Assembly (NCBI RefSeq): GCF_008831285.2
Contig: NC_045143.1
Coordinates: 7,821,503 to 7,885,502, forward strand
Length of the DNA: 64,000 nt
Reading direction: 5' to 3'
From: Nymphaea colorata
Taxonomy: Eukaryota; Streptophyta; Magnoliopsida; Nymphaeales; Nymphaeaceae
Shown here: piece after piece, positions 1 to 10,587 of the stretch
Layout: each line of letters begins with the position of its first letter
Position numbering within the stretch: the stretch's first letter is position 1
Program-made: the position numbers and the translations under genes
The notes under the pieces: model-generated
The model's input: only the letters and a program-made list of their open reading frames with translations
What the model was told of the DNA's origin: nothing
Databases searched by the model: none

Positions 1-185
1 ATTGTTCAAACACTGCCCGAGCCCGCATGGACACTGTGCGGGCGATTGCCCACACAAGTCCCAGAAACAATTGCTTATTTTTATATTGATACTTGAGGGT
101 AATTTTTTTCATTTACATATTGATGCCTATATAAAATTTAAAATTTTGTTACTCGCGCTCATTAATAGTGATGATCTCTTATTAG
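1..185 (+). other. Intron 3' part of pectinesterase gene, with repeat remnant
   Basis: This is the end of the last intron of the pectinesterase gene. It closes with an AG at 184-185 directly before the coding exon. Around 35-55 lies the near-palindrome GTGCGGGCGATTGCCCACAC, a signature that recurs near 14890, 15170, 19993 and 20340. At 19993 it sits inside a hAT-type MITE, so part of this intron is probably a decayed copy of that element. Confidence 0.5.
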
Positions 186-336
186 GACTGTGTTCTATGG
201 AGAGTACAAGTGCCTAGGACCAGGAGCAAGCTATGCGGGGAGGGTTGCGTGGTCGAAGGAACTGACGGATGAGGAGGCAAAGCCTTTCATCAAACTCAGC
301 TTCGTCGATGGGATGGAATGGATCAGCGTGTATTGA
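186..336 (+). CDS. Pectinesterase (pectin methylesterase), 3'-terminal exon
   Basis: Pectinesterases remove methyl esters from homogalacturonan in the cell wall. After the splice acceptor ending at 185, the exon completes a split codon with one base and then reads [34 protein letters not shown] and [12 protein letters not shown] before TGA at 334-336. The order FYGEYxCxGPGA, then GRVxWxxELTxEEAxPF, then SFxDGxEW is the characteristic C-terminal end of plant pectinesterases. The catalytic Asp, Asp and Arg residues and the QTL and GTVDFIFG-type motifs lie in upstream exons outside the window, so activity cannot be judged. The exon (49 complete codons plus stop) contains no in-frame start and is too short to stand out as an open reading frame. 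A polyadenylation-type AATAAA follows about 100 bases downstream. The family call is secure; the subgroup is not. Confidence 0.88.
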
Positions 337-433
337 TCTCCATTAATCGTCAGATCACAATGTAATTATGCTTCAAATCCACTGTTGTTCGTTCAAATAT
401 GACCTTATTCTTCATTGGCTCAAAAGATAATTA

Positions 434-439
434 AATAAA
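434..439 (+). terminator. Candidate polyadenylation signal of the pectinesterase gene
   Basis: AATAAA lies 98 bases after the stop codon in AT-rich DNA. Plant signals are loose, so this is only suggestive. Confidence 0.35.
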
Positions 440-529
440 GAATTAAAGCATCATCTCTATCTCTTCCCCCCGGGTCACATGGAAGGTATTCTCCTTTTTT
501 TTTTTTTTTCCAGCTTCCTATATATATAT

Positions 530-531
<2 letters not shown>

Positions 532-571
<40 letters not shown>

Positions 572-575
572 GGGG
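532..575. repeat. Microsatellite (AG)15 followed by a run of 15 G
   Basis: Alternating AG runs from 532 to about 560 and turns directly into 15 consecutive G (561-575). A (TA)n stretch precedes it at about 520-530. It sits downstream of the pectinesterase gene. Confidence 0.95.
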
Positions 576-1705
576 AGATGGTAGGAGAGATTGCACTAAA
601 AAAAATAAGAAACCTTTACTTATTCAAAAGAACGTGAGTAAAAATAGAGAAAATGTCACTGACGTTTTTGCAAAAAGTTAAAGAAGATTGTGTACAAATA
701 ACTACAATGACGAAAGGCCAAAAGTCAGTAAAGACAATATAAGGATATGCCGTCAGAATACACAAAAACACCATCACTAGAAATGGGTTTTCTCGTCTCC
801 CATTTACTGACATACTTGGAGTGATAAAAATGTGAGAAGTCAAATCCTCTAGCCATCTTGAGCTCCATTCGGCCACAGCCACCCTATGTATTTCATAGGG
901 CCGGTGGAATTAAATATATTGCCCGATACAATGCATCGGACAATGGGTTTGGGGAAGCCATAGGATTTCTTTGTCCAAAACTGAGAGAGAGAGTAAACCT
1001 AACAAGTCTCATTCCCTTTTTAGGATTCATCAATGTTAAAGTGAGGAAGATGGGTAAAATTAAGAAGTCAGTGAGAGTAAGAGAGAAAAGAAAATACAAA
1101 AAAACAAGCAATATTTTCCATAACATTTTTCTTAGGGCTTGATTTTCCAGATTTTATCCGCCACCTACAAAAGTACTGAATGTTAAGGACCCAAACATAG
1201 CATATTTGTATTAGAAGAAGAATTTTGCGTTCACGGGACACATGTTTTAAGAACACATTTTCTTGTTTTAGAGGACATGGAGTGGTATGCTATCATGCAT
1301 AACTAGTGTTTGATTGTTGGATCTAAGAGCAACATTTATAAACATATTACATTTTCTCAAATAGAAATATGGTATTCTTGAACAGGAAATTTTCATTGTA
1401 GGGATGAACTAGAGTTTTAAAATTTTAATAAGGGCCAAAGTATAATTTTTTAATTTTTTTATATCAGTTAAACTAAATTTAAAACAAAAACTTATGAGTA
1501 AAATTTTGATTTTTTTTTTCAAATCCGGGTGGGCGAAGAGGTACCATGGCCCCCTGCTTCTACCCGTGTTCTTGAAATATATGTTTCAAGATGTTTTCCA
1601 TGTGCACAATATTTTACTTACGAAACATCTTCTAAGTGTGACAACCACAAAAGTATGTCTACAGTATTCAATTTAGATGTCAACTTGTTTTTAAGTGTTT
1701 ATTTA

Positions 1706-2238
1706 GGGGCCGTTTGATGGCTCAGAAATATATTTTTGGAAATATAGGAAATGGAAAAATGGAATGGGAAAAATCTTTTCGATTCCAATTTTGGTGTGTG
1801 TGTGATGACTCAGAAATATATTTCCAATTCTATATTTCTGAGTTTGATGGTACAGAAATATATTTTCAGATTTCCAGAAAATTAATTCTTAGTTAGATAA
1901 TAAGGAAACATTTTTTTAGTGTTTAGAGGTTAACAAGAATAATGGGAACCTTGTGTGGAGCATCCTCAAGGACGATAACCAACCCTTGAACTTTCACACA
2001 TTTCACTGATCTTGAGAATTTGCTGTAACATAGCTGACATTGGTTTGGAATCACAGCAGAGAAGATCAGCAACCAGAAGGTGGTCAATCACTGCAGTTAC
2101 CTTGCCACTTCTAGAGGGCCAAGTTTCAGAACTCAACGGTCGAAAATATTTTTATGCGTTTGTTAGGATGAAAAAATTTTGAATTTTTGAAATTTTTTTC
2201 TGAGTAAATAGTATTTTTCCGGCCCGTCAAACGGGCCC
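1706..2238. mobile_element. PIF/Harbinger-type nonautonomous element, 533 bp
   Basis: The left end reads GGGGCCGTTTGATGG. The right end, read on the opposite strand, is GGGCCCGTTTGACGG, giving 15-bp imperfect terminal inverted repeats with 12 of 15 positions equal. Both ends abut the trinucleotide TTA (1703-1705 and 2239-2241), the 3-bp target duplication typical of PIF/Harbinger insertions. Subterminal DNA on both sides is rich in CAGAAATATATTT-like strings. The middle (about 1920-2140) has a different base composition and an open coding-like frame on the minus strand, so the element may have captured foreign sequence. A related end with the same TTA context occurs at 61704, where transposase remains are present. 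Confidence 0.75.
1966..2136 (-). pseudogene. Coding-like fragment inside the Harbinger-type element
   Basis: On the minus strand the interior of the element is open for about 57 codons and reads ETWPSRSGKVTAVIDHLLV and then LQQILKISEMCESSRVGYRP before a TGA at 1966-1968. The composition (balanced residues, helix-like) differs from the AT-rich element ends, which suggests a captured piece of a host gene. I do not recognise the parent gene and there is no start codon. It could also be chance. Confidence 0.3.
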
Positions 2239-2421
2239 TTAAGTCCTTTAAGGCAGCCCTAATACACTTTACATATACGTAGTAGGGTAAACCCCGATGT
2301 GCATGCCGGGGGCCGCACGTAACTCAGTCTTCATTTGGTTTAGCAATTGTCACGTCCACTATTTATGATCACTTTGAATTAGATTAATTGCCTAAAGAGT
2401 ATAGATTTGGCAGTCAGACTG

Positions 2422-2589
2422 CAGGGGCGGAGCCAGGATTTTGTTTCAGAACGGGCCAAATAATTCAACCTCGGATCTGGGTAGGGCCAAACTGAACCTA
2501 AATAAAAAAAAAATACATTGCACAACTAATAATTTTTATTTTTCTAATATAATTTTTTTTTTTAAGTTAGTTAGGGTGGGCCACCCCTG
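2422..2589. mobile_element. hAT-type MITE, 168 bp, with perfect 8-bp target duplication
   Basis: The left end is CAGGGGCGGAGCCAGG. The right end, read on the other strand, is CAGGGGTGGCCCACCC. The flanking 8 bases TCAGACTG are identical on both sides (2414-2421 and 2590-2597). An 8-bp duplication with CAGGG termini is the hAT signature. The interior is A/T-rich and noncoding, so movement would depend on a transposase elsewhere. Related copies are at 19334-19521 and 51702-51834. Confidence 0.88.
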
Positions 2590-3807
2590 TCAGACTGGTG
2601 TGTGTGAAGACTTCGTGTTGCCAGTTTGATTCCCATAGGCATTATTTTTTATTTCCATAAGCATTACTCACATTTGTGACATATATGGAGGGGGGTGTGA
2701 CTTGGGGTCAAAGAGTCACACTGACCTACCTCGAGTCTTGATGCAACTTTGGACCCTAAATACAAGGAAAAGGTGAGAGACTTCGACCTTCACTCAAACG
2801 GTTTCGCCTATGACCCAAATCAGCTTGTTCGGTCTCCACATTACATGGTGTGGTGAAACCATTACTTGTGTTGATAAACATTGTTACTCAAGCAAGCTCT
2901 AAAACTATGTGCTACTCTGTACCCCTGTATAATTAAGAACCTGTTTTGGCTTATGATGTGTTTCAAATCTTCGACCTCCAGGAAATAAATTAGCAGAATC
3001 TTTTCAATGTCACGAAACGCCGTTTCTTTGGAGGTAAGACATTTATTATACCCCATGTTATGAATATTTATATCCCCTAATTATATATCATCGTTGATCA
3101 GCAGAAATAATTGCTGCACATAATGGATCGAAATAAAATCATTTACTAACTTGATTGTAGAGTCAAAACTAGTTTGAGATAATTATTTAGAATATTTGAT
3201 CAATTTTGGTCACCTCTTATATATTTTCATAAAGAGACGGTTTGCGCCAATGATCAATAACCACAGAAACTCGGTTTGTTTTTTCTGAAGAATAAATACA
3301 TTTAGAAAAAAAAAAGTTACATTTCTAACTTGGGTTGGATCTAGAGTTTAGCAAATCCAACTTAATCGGACCTCATCTAATTAGTTGATTAGCTCGGACT
3401 AACTAGCATGAAATCAGTTGGTCAGAATCAGTGGCACAGTGAGGATTTTTTTATTGGAGGGCGAACCGATTTTTCTTTTTCAAAAATTTTGAAGGCCTTC
3501 TCAAAAATTTTATAGGAGCCAACTTAAAAATATTTATAAAAATTATAGTGCGCAATTGGTTTCCTAAGTCTCAAAAGAAAAAATGCCCCCTGCCTGCCCC
3601 TAGTACTGTGCCTATGTTAGTTCTCAGGCTCAACCTCAAGCTCTTGTGATGTACAGGTATCAGTCCCAACCTCAAATTCATCTGAAAATGCATACAGAAT
3701 GCAAATAGATTACTTTATAAAACATGAAACAATTTCTACTAGATCCAACAAAAACATGAAAAGAATTTATTGTTTAAAACACTTTAACAGCTGCAACAAA
3801 ACAATGT

Positions 3808-3900
3808 AAGGAGCATAACGTAGTTGGTCGAGCTAGGATCCTATAGAAAGACAGGTCTCTAATTCAATTCTCGTAGGTGTTATGTTCTTGTGTTTTAAAG
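3808..3900 (+). mobile_element. SINE-like tRNA-related unit 1
   Basis: An A-box-like string TAGTTGGTCGAGCTAG is followed about 35 bases later by a B-box-like AATTCAATTCTCGTAGGTGTT. The spacing suits an RNA polymerase III type 2 promoter. No acceptor stem can be folded, so this is not a tRNA gene. The tail GTAGGTGTT is shared with units 2 and 3. Confidence 0.35.
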
Positions 3901-4126
3901 TGGTAAGGCGCGACATCCAAGTTGAAGGGTGTACGTTGCTATCGCTGACACCGACGCAGCTCAAGACCCCAGAAGTAGGGACAATGGGGGGCCTTCGGGC
4001 CTCTTTTCGGACGGTGGGACGAACCTCTTGCTCACTTGAACAATGCTGCCACTTATTTTAATAAAAATCCAAAAATTATGCCCTTCTTCTTCTGTCGAAA
4101 AAAAAAAAGAGGTTGCATTGAAAGAG

Positions 4127-4200
4127 CACAACATGGCTGTGGGGCAGTTGGCAGGTGAAAACCTATTGACAGTTCAATTCCCATGGGTGTTAGTATTTTA
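4127..4200 (+). mobile_element. SINE-like tRNA-related unit 2
   Basis: Contains GTTCAATTCCCATGGGTGTT, a good B-box (GTTCAATTCC) with the same downstream tail as unit 1. The upstream GGCAGTTGGCAGG may be a weak A-box. A similar tail, GTTTGATTCCCATAGGCATT, occurs at about 2624-2643. Confidence 0.35.
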
Positions 4201-4305
4201 TACCGAAAATAGTGTTAGAGCAAAGCACTATACTAAGTGACACAAGTTAGGCTCATACTATTTATGAGAAATTACCATTTTCATCCACCGTAATAACTAT
4301 CATAC

Positions 4306-4392
4306 GACGGAAGTAGCATAGCTGGTCGAACTAACAGGCCGATAAAAGTTTGGGCAACATTTTGATTCTCATGAGTGTTGTTCTTTTGGACT
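4306..4392 (+). mobile_element. SINE-like tRNA-related unit 3
   Basis: AGCATAGCTGGTCGAACTA matches the A-box region of unit 1. ATTTTGATTCTCATGAGTGTT matches its B-box and tail. The three units within 600 bp are diverged from each other, which suggests separate old insertions or a decayed cluster. Confidence 0.35.
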
Positions 4393-5180
4393 ACTAACTG
4401 TACGATGCTCTAGTTGATGGCTGTACCACTCTTAACCAAATTCAAAAGTAGTTTTGGGCTTGTGAGGCAAGGAAAAGAGAAGGAGATACTTAACTTCTTA
4501 CCCACCATAATAATTGAAAAAGGGTTGACATTCAGGTGTTCACCACTTTCCTTACATGAGCGGCCAATGAAGTCTAGTTATGTTGCAATCATTTAAGCAA
4601 CTGAGACGCGCATTTAGAGCAAGCGCCATGACAGAAGCCATAACTGCCAGCACTGCTCGATTCGAACAGCCTAAATGAATTTCATAAATAGCAGGAAGCT
4701 TCCTTGTTTAATGACTGTAAGTAGCGTGAAGGGATCTGCTTCTCAAAGTTGAGTGAATGAGGGAGTGTCGTTCAATGTGAAATGGCTCACTGAAATAGTT
4801 TTAGTTTTATTGCAATGCTGAACACATTCAGTGTTATGCTCTTTGTGAGGGAATTTTTAACATTTTTTGAAAAAAAAGTGTTCATTTTCATTAAGAAAAT
4901 AATTTTTGCCTTCTTTATTTCTACAGTTACAAAAGAAGAGTCTCCTTTTTGGCATCCATTTGGGTAGAGGATAACTTGCTACATGATGTCGATTATGTGA
5001 AAAAAATAAAGAACGTTAAATAGATTTTAAACTGGCTACTGCATGTTCCAGGCTAATTCCTCTTCTTCATGTCTTCTCCCAACTCCGTAGTAACATTCAC
5101 AAATCAGGGTTAATTGAAGACGAGAGGTCATTGACAAGCAGGTTGAAGCGCAACAGAAGCAGCATTGAAAGCAAACTTTG

Positions 5181-5253
5181 TATTTTCAGGGAATGAATAA
5201 AGGGTATTTTTCAGGGAATGAATAAAGGGTATTTTCAGGGAATGAATAAAGGG
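5181..5253. repeat. Tandem repeat, three 24-25 bp units
   Basis: The unit TTCAGGGAATGAATAAAGGG with its TATT spacer occurs three times head to tail (5181-5204, 5205-5229, 5230-5253), differing only by one T. Confidence 0.95.
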
Positions 5254-5961
5254 TTGGGTGGAAGCTTCAGCTCCTTTTTAAAATACTCTTCCTACTCAAG
5301 CACAAGATGTTTTTATTAGTTTTGGATTTTCATGAGAAATTTTCTCATGATGAGAGACAAGCGAACATGGGCAAGCATTGAGGAGATGCATATTTAATGT
5401 CAGGTATAAGCACCGTATCACAATTAATTTGAAAGGGACGTAACCTAGAAAATTAAACCCTTTCTAATTAAAGTCAATTAACTGGAACGCGTGCCAAAGT
5501 TTGCAGTATTATCTCTGCTACGGTAAACTGTCCCCCCGCGTGGAAACATACTTGTGCAATTAAGTTTATATTAAATCCACTTTCATGGAGAATAAATATC
5601 AAATTTAACAACTACCAATCAATAACTATAATATATTGAAGAGTTGACTGTGCCCGAGGGGCGTGCCATAGTTGCATGGCTTGTGAGGCGCTCAGACAAA
5701 GTTTGATTCTTGCAGAAAAAAACTCCCCTAGAAATATGACGGTTTTCCTAGTGAACCAAATTTGCCACCAAAAATAAATGTGTTCTAATGGAATCGCCAT
5801 TTCTTAGATCGCTGTGACACCAAAGAGAAGGTAGCAAGCAAATGATGTTGTGTGTCATAACGGAATCCAGAAGAAAGGAACACTAATGTAAAGAGAGAGA
5901 GACAGATGCAGCCAATTACTCGAGCCAGTTAAACTTGCTTTAAACTGAATGAGTTTTAGTA
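5254..5961. other. Intergenic, no gene seen
   Basis: AT-rich DNA with no coding signature. Around 5660-5715 a tRNA-like B-box (AGTTTGATTCTTGCAG) hints at one more eroded SINE-like piece. Confidence 0.5.
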
Positions 5962-6351
5962 AGGAATGTCAATATATCTGAGATATCCAACCGAACTGTT
6001 TCGACAAAAATAGATAAGAAAAGAAAATGAAATATTAGATTAACAAATTGAATCATATTCGGATTTAAGAAACGAGGTCCAATTGGATTCGGATTGATAT
6101 TTGGATCAGATTTAATTTTAAATCAATACGGTATATCTAATGCAATTACATTTTGAAAAACAGTCAAATTCAGTTCAAAATTCGGATTCAAATTTGAATG
6201 TAAAAGTCAAATTCAGATTTTGAAATTGGATTTCGGATTCGGATTGGATTCAAATATAACTTTTTTTTTCCTATTTGAATGAGGTAGCCAAAAAAAAATG
6301 TAATTAAAAGTATATCCAATTCAAATCTGATCAATTGACATCCACAGTCCT
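5962..6351. repeat. Dispersed inverted-end repeat of the GGGATGTCAA family
   Basis: It begins AAGGAATGTCAATATATC and ends TTGACATCCACAGTCCTA, i.e. inverted termini around ATGTCAA. The interior consists of strings such as ATTCGGATTTGGATCAG and TCAAATTCAGATTTTG that are partly self-complementary. The same ends and interior style recur at 17032-18164 and 48776-49216. Confidence 0.55.
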
Positions 6352-6669
6352 AGTTGAGCTGGGTTCCAGAATGTGAGAGAGAGAGCCAATTAGTCAAACC
6401 AGCTCAATTTGACTTAAGCTAAACAGGTTCTAGTCGAGCTGGGATCAAGCATCCTCAGTTTGGGCTCGAGCCGAGCTACAGCCTGTGACTGCGTTCCGAG
6501 CCTTGGCCGACACCTATTGGCTTGACCAGGTTTAAATTAAAAATATATTTTTATGTAAAATAGTATACATATATATATATATATATATATAATCATATGT
6601 ATAAATCAATTAAAATAATACTAAACATAACTTATCAAGTCGAATCAATTTTTTTCGAACCTGAGTCGG

Positions 6670-6879
6670 GGCCCAATCCAGGCTCGGTACCGAGTACATA
6701 GTATCCGTTGGGTACCTGGCTGGCCCGATGAGCAGCCTGCTCAGGTAGCTCAAACTCGGTTAATTTAATATCCGGGCCCAATCCAGGCTCGGTACCGAGT
6801 ACATAGTATCCGTTGGGTACCTGGCTGGCCCGATGAGCAGCCTGCTCAGGTAGCTCAAACTCGGTTAATTTAATATCCG
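6670..6879. repeat. Perfect tandem duplication of 105 bp
   Basis: Two adjacent copies (6670-6774 and 6775-6879) are identical over the whole unit as far as I can read. The unit carries GGCTCGGTACCGAGTACATA and CAGCCTGCTCAGG. Identity in a region of old repeats indicates a recent event. The surrounding sequence (GGGCTCGAGCCGAGC at about 6461) belongs to a degenerate repeat rich in CGAGC. Confidence 0.95.
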
Positions 6880-8714
6880 GCCCCACTCGAGACTTTTGGT
6901 TTCAGTCTATGTAGGAAGTCGGTGACACATAGCCGCCCAGATAAAGCCCGATTGCTCAATTATGGCATTAAGCTCGAGAAGAATGCATTTGATACAGAGC
7001 GTTGCCCTATACTTATTGCAGGCTCTGATACTGAAATAACTCAGCTTATGCGGTCTTCATAAACATCGCCAATTTTTTCTTTCTTGACAAGCAGAGTAAC
7101 CCTGCACTATTGGCTGTCATCGGTACATCTCTTTTATAACTTGTGAGTTCAATGTCCTGGTTGTCGTGACTGAAGAGTTCAACTCCAAAACTTCCTGCTT
7201 AACCTCGCTAGCTTGCTGGACAGCTTAGTTACCATTAAAGGCATGAGTTGGCTTTAGCATATCACCCTGTCATTTTTTGTCTCCGCCGAATCCTGCGAGC
7301 TGCGTTTAAGGCCAAGGAAGATCAGAAGTTGGCCGTGAGTTTATCTTTTAATTCTCCTACTTACTGCAAAAACACATGTTAAACATTACACAAGAACCTA
7401 AACCATGCAAAAAGAGCCGATAGCCAATAATTTTTGGTGTTTAATTGATTTGATTTGGAGAAACTTCTTCAAATTTGATGGTAACAGTTTGGTGGTTTTC
7501 AACATGTCTTTGTAAAACTCAAATTTTCACATCTATGACTTTGGTTCCCAAGGGAATTGGCGCAACGGTTAGGGCAGCAACTGATATATATAACATTGAA
7601 ACTACAATTAATTAACCCTTCAATACAAATTAATTAAACCCTTCAACTGGTTTCCTTTGATTTCTAATTCCACACTGGTGTATAGGTTTGATCCTTAAGT
7701 GCAAAACCTGTAAAGAGTCGCATCCTTTTTTTCCTTTTTCTTTTTCTTTTTGAGTCTTTTATCTTGGAAAGGTCGATGATTTCTTTTACGTTCTATACCT
7801 GATGGTTTGTACCTACCAATATATTATATAATACATAATATAGTACTCGAACTCAACGAAAAGAGACAATAGATGGAAAATTGAATGTGCGTGATGGTAA
7901 AGAACAAAACACCCTTTCCACCGAGAGTAGAATGCTCCTCATTCACTGACGTTGAGGCTTGGTACACTATTTTAAAAGATGACATGAAAAGCATCTAGTT
8001 TAAAGCGCGTTTGCCTTGCAGCCATAATTTAAAGAAAGGAAGTAAGATCCCTTTTCAAGGGAAGTAAATTTCGACTAAAAATGGGAACAGAGATTTTTGT
8101 GGCGATTCCTTGTGAAACAGACCCTGGGGAATGGAAATTGATATTACTTAGTTTTGTATAAACGATCTGTTCATCATTGCTCCCAATCTAAGTTACACAA
8201 AGTTTGATCTATGAAACTTGAGTAGTCAAGTTTGATTTTTCTTAGCAACAAAAATTATACTTTTGCTTCTTACTTGCTTCCTTCTTTTCTCTCACAACTT
8301 TTTGTACTTGGTGTACTGATTGCTCCAAAGTAAATATGAGCAACACAAATTGAAGGCAAAGACAATAAACAAGATAAGGATCGCTTTATATGATATGATC
8401 CAAATATAAATATTATGCATCTAATGCCTAAACATTAGTCCAGTAACTTACTAGTAATAAAAGTGGAAAAAGAAAGAGAATCCAACTCAGGGGAACGGAC
8501 TTTGCAGTAAACTCTTCTGCGTTGTTCAAATCAATCCTATGGAGCTGATCTGAGATAGTAACTTTAGCTGCTCTGCATGCCTTGATCTATTGCTTCATCT
8601 ATTCTCATCATTTAGTTGAAAGGCTCATGTGATTTTTAGAAAATGGATCCAGCAAAGACAGAACAGAAAGAAAGCGTATTACTGTGAATCTTTTAACATC
8701 TTGAGATCTCTCCT
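6880..8714. other. Intergenic and 3' flank of the IQD gene
   Basis: No gene seen. An A-box-like GGCGCAACGGTTAGGG (about 7559) and a B-box-like GGTTTGATCC (about 7685), separated by AT-rich insert DNA, may be a split SINE-like element. The last few hundred bases before 8715 should contain the 3' untranslated region of the IQD gene. Confidence 0.4.
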
Positions 8715-10587
8715 TCACCACTGACTTCGAGGGGAGATCAATTGGTTGCTGTCCAGGCGTGGGCTCCGGCCGGGTTCCGGCGAGCGATCGAGCCGGTTGA
8801 GCACTACGTTCTTGAAACTGAACGATTCCTGATCTGTTGAGCAAGTTCTGTGCATCCCCAGTTCTTTCAAACTGGCCCCTGTCTCAATTGCCTCTTGAAG
8901 AGACAAGATTTTCCTCATGACTGGATCCATGCGCTGTTTAGGAGCACTCTGCGCCCGTGCCTTTGACTGGGAGCTGGCTGGAAAATTGGCCGTGCAGCTA
9001 TAGCTGGCGATGCTGCTCTGGCAGCTCCTTGTACTTTCTCCAAGCGCCGACCGAGTCTCCTGGATGTAGGAACCTGCGAAGCGAGGCGTGTTGTGCGCGG
9101 TGACAGACCGGCGGCGGTGGTTGCCTGGCACGTCCCGATCAGCTGCGGATCTAGATGGAGTAGAGGAAGCAAAGGTGTCTGAAGGGTGGCGGGGAGAAAG
9201 CTCGTACGGTGAGAAAGATGTGAACGACTCAAAAACGGCCGGATTTCTTCTGTGCCGCCGGGGTTTCTGTCTTGGTGTACCGTCCATCTCGACGATCTTC
9301 AGAATCTCTCTTCCCGTGAAGCCATAAACTGCATGGCTACCGTGGATGGCAGGCACATTTTCGGTTCTTGCCCCATCAAATTGCTCCTGCCATGTTGGTG
9401 AATTGAATCAATGACCAAAAGTGGCGCCAAATAAAAAGTACAACACCAGACCCGAGTTCCAAAATCCAGTGAAGAAAACTAAATAAGAGAAGAAAGACAA
9501 AGAAGACGCAAGGATTTTAAGGTTCCAAGACAAGATTTTTCTACGCTCAGGGTTTCATGGAGTCTTTTCGCCACTACACGAGAATAAAAAAAATATAAGA
9601 AACCGCCCTCTCGTAAACATAGGGATTGAAGCAAACCTGCAAAAATGTAAAGATTCGTTTCGTAGAAATTGAGAAATCTATTAAGTATAGATCACGATGA
9701 ACAGTGGTTCACTTGGAAAATTTTGTTCCGTTGAACAAACTCGTCTGGGGATTTTCAAATCCAAGTTGTCTTTAACTTGAATTCCGAGCTAAAAGAAGCA
9801 AACATGCATCCTAAATTTGTTGCATTTACCAGATGTGGTTACTGAACCCAGCCGTAAAATAGGACATGGAAACGGAGAGACTCACAATGAGCCTGCGCCG
9901 GCGAGGTTCGCCGTGAAACTTTCGGTCCTTGGAGGAGGAGGAAGAGTGTGCCTTGCCCATGCGTAGTGCAGCCTGAGCTCGGAGAAGTGCCTTCATACTG
10001 TATAACGTTTTGGCAGCTTCTTTCCGAACCAGGTAGCCTCTAACATATGCCTGCAACTTCACCAGTCCTTTCAGGGCTCTGAGTGCTTTTCTTGCCTGCC
10101 ATCAATCACCAAGATGAGAAAAACTACCAATAAGGTGCATATAAAATGGCACGGATTTATAAAAATTTTACTGTTTAGTGATCTTTTCTTGGCTCACCAG
10201 GAAGCCGCGGAACATAGTCTGGATAGTGATGGCGGCCCGCCGCTCACGGCCGGAGAATACTAAATTCCTGCCTTTGGTGGTTAGCCTGACCACAGCCGCC
10301 GCAGCTTGAGCTGCCGCTACAGCAGCATCGGTAGCTGCCATAGTGGCAGCTGCTACTGCTATAGCGTGCATGTTTTGTTCCTTCTCTGCAGCGTCGAAGA
10401 AGAACGAGTCCCTGTGGGAGTGAGTCCGCGACCCAGAGACTGAGACCGACGATGGAGACGCCTTTCCCTTGCCGAAGGGATTGCCGGCGCACCTTTGCCG
10501 CGATTTCTGATTCTCGTCGCCGCTGTTCTTCTCCACGTGCTTCTTCCCTCCCCATAGACGGCCCAGCCATCTGCTTGCTCTTCCCAT
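8715..10587 (-). CDS. IQ67-domain (IQD) calmodulin-binding protein, IQD22/23/24-like
   Basis: IQD proteins are plant scaffolds that bind calmodulin and often associate with microtubules, membranes or the nucleus. Exons (minus strand): 10587-10198 (130 codons), 10095-9886 (70 codons), 9386-8715 (223 codons plus TGA), giving 423 aa. Both introns are phase 0 with GT-AG ends. The start [16 protein letters not shown] is the usual IQD N-terminus. The IQ67 domain covers about 119-185: [15 protein letters not shown] is an IQ motif split by intron 1 at residue 130/131, the conserved phase-0 intron position of this family, followed by [18 protein letters not shown] and LLRAQAALR. An Ala-rich helix precedes it (about 75-100), as in the IQD22-25 branch. 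C-terminal motifs [12 protein letters not shown] and [10 protein letters not shown] are also family hallmarks. Length is normal and no damage is seen. The subgroup is inferred by resemblance. Confidence 0.92.

Larger units (their letters stand above)
340..1702. other. Intergenic, no gene seen
   Basis: AT-rich DNA. Apart from the (AG)n/G-run at 532-575 I see no coding signature. Frames that stay open at 616-882 and 858-1142 overlap on opposite strands and resemble no family. Confidence 0.6.
2598..5180. other. Intergenic, repeat remnants only
   Basis: No gene is supported. The interval includes an eroded hAT-like segment at about 3430-3615 (ends CAGTGGCACAG and, reversed, CATAGGCACAG, without a matching target duplication). 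Three tRNA-like units lie at 3808-4392. The DNA from about 4400 to 5180 has no structure I can name. Confidence 0.5.

Noticed and set aside
3808..3900. Possible tRNA gene
   Set aside because: A/B-box-like strings are present but no cloverleaf or acceptor stem can be formed, so it is listed as SINE-like.
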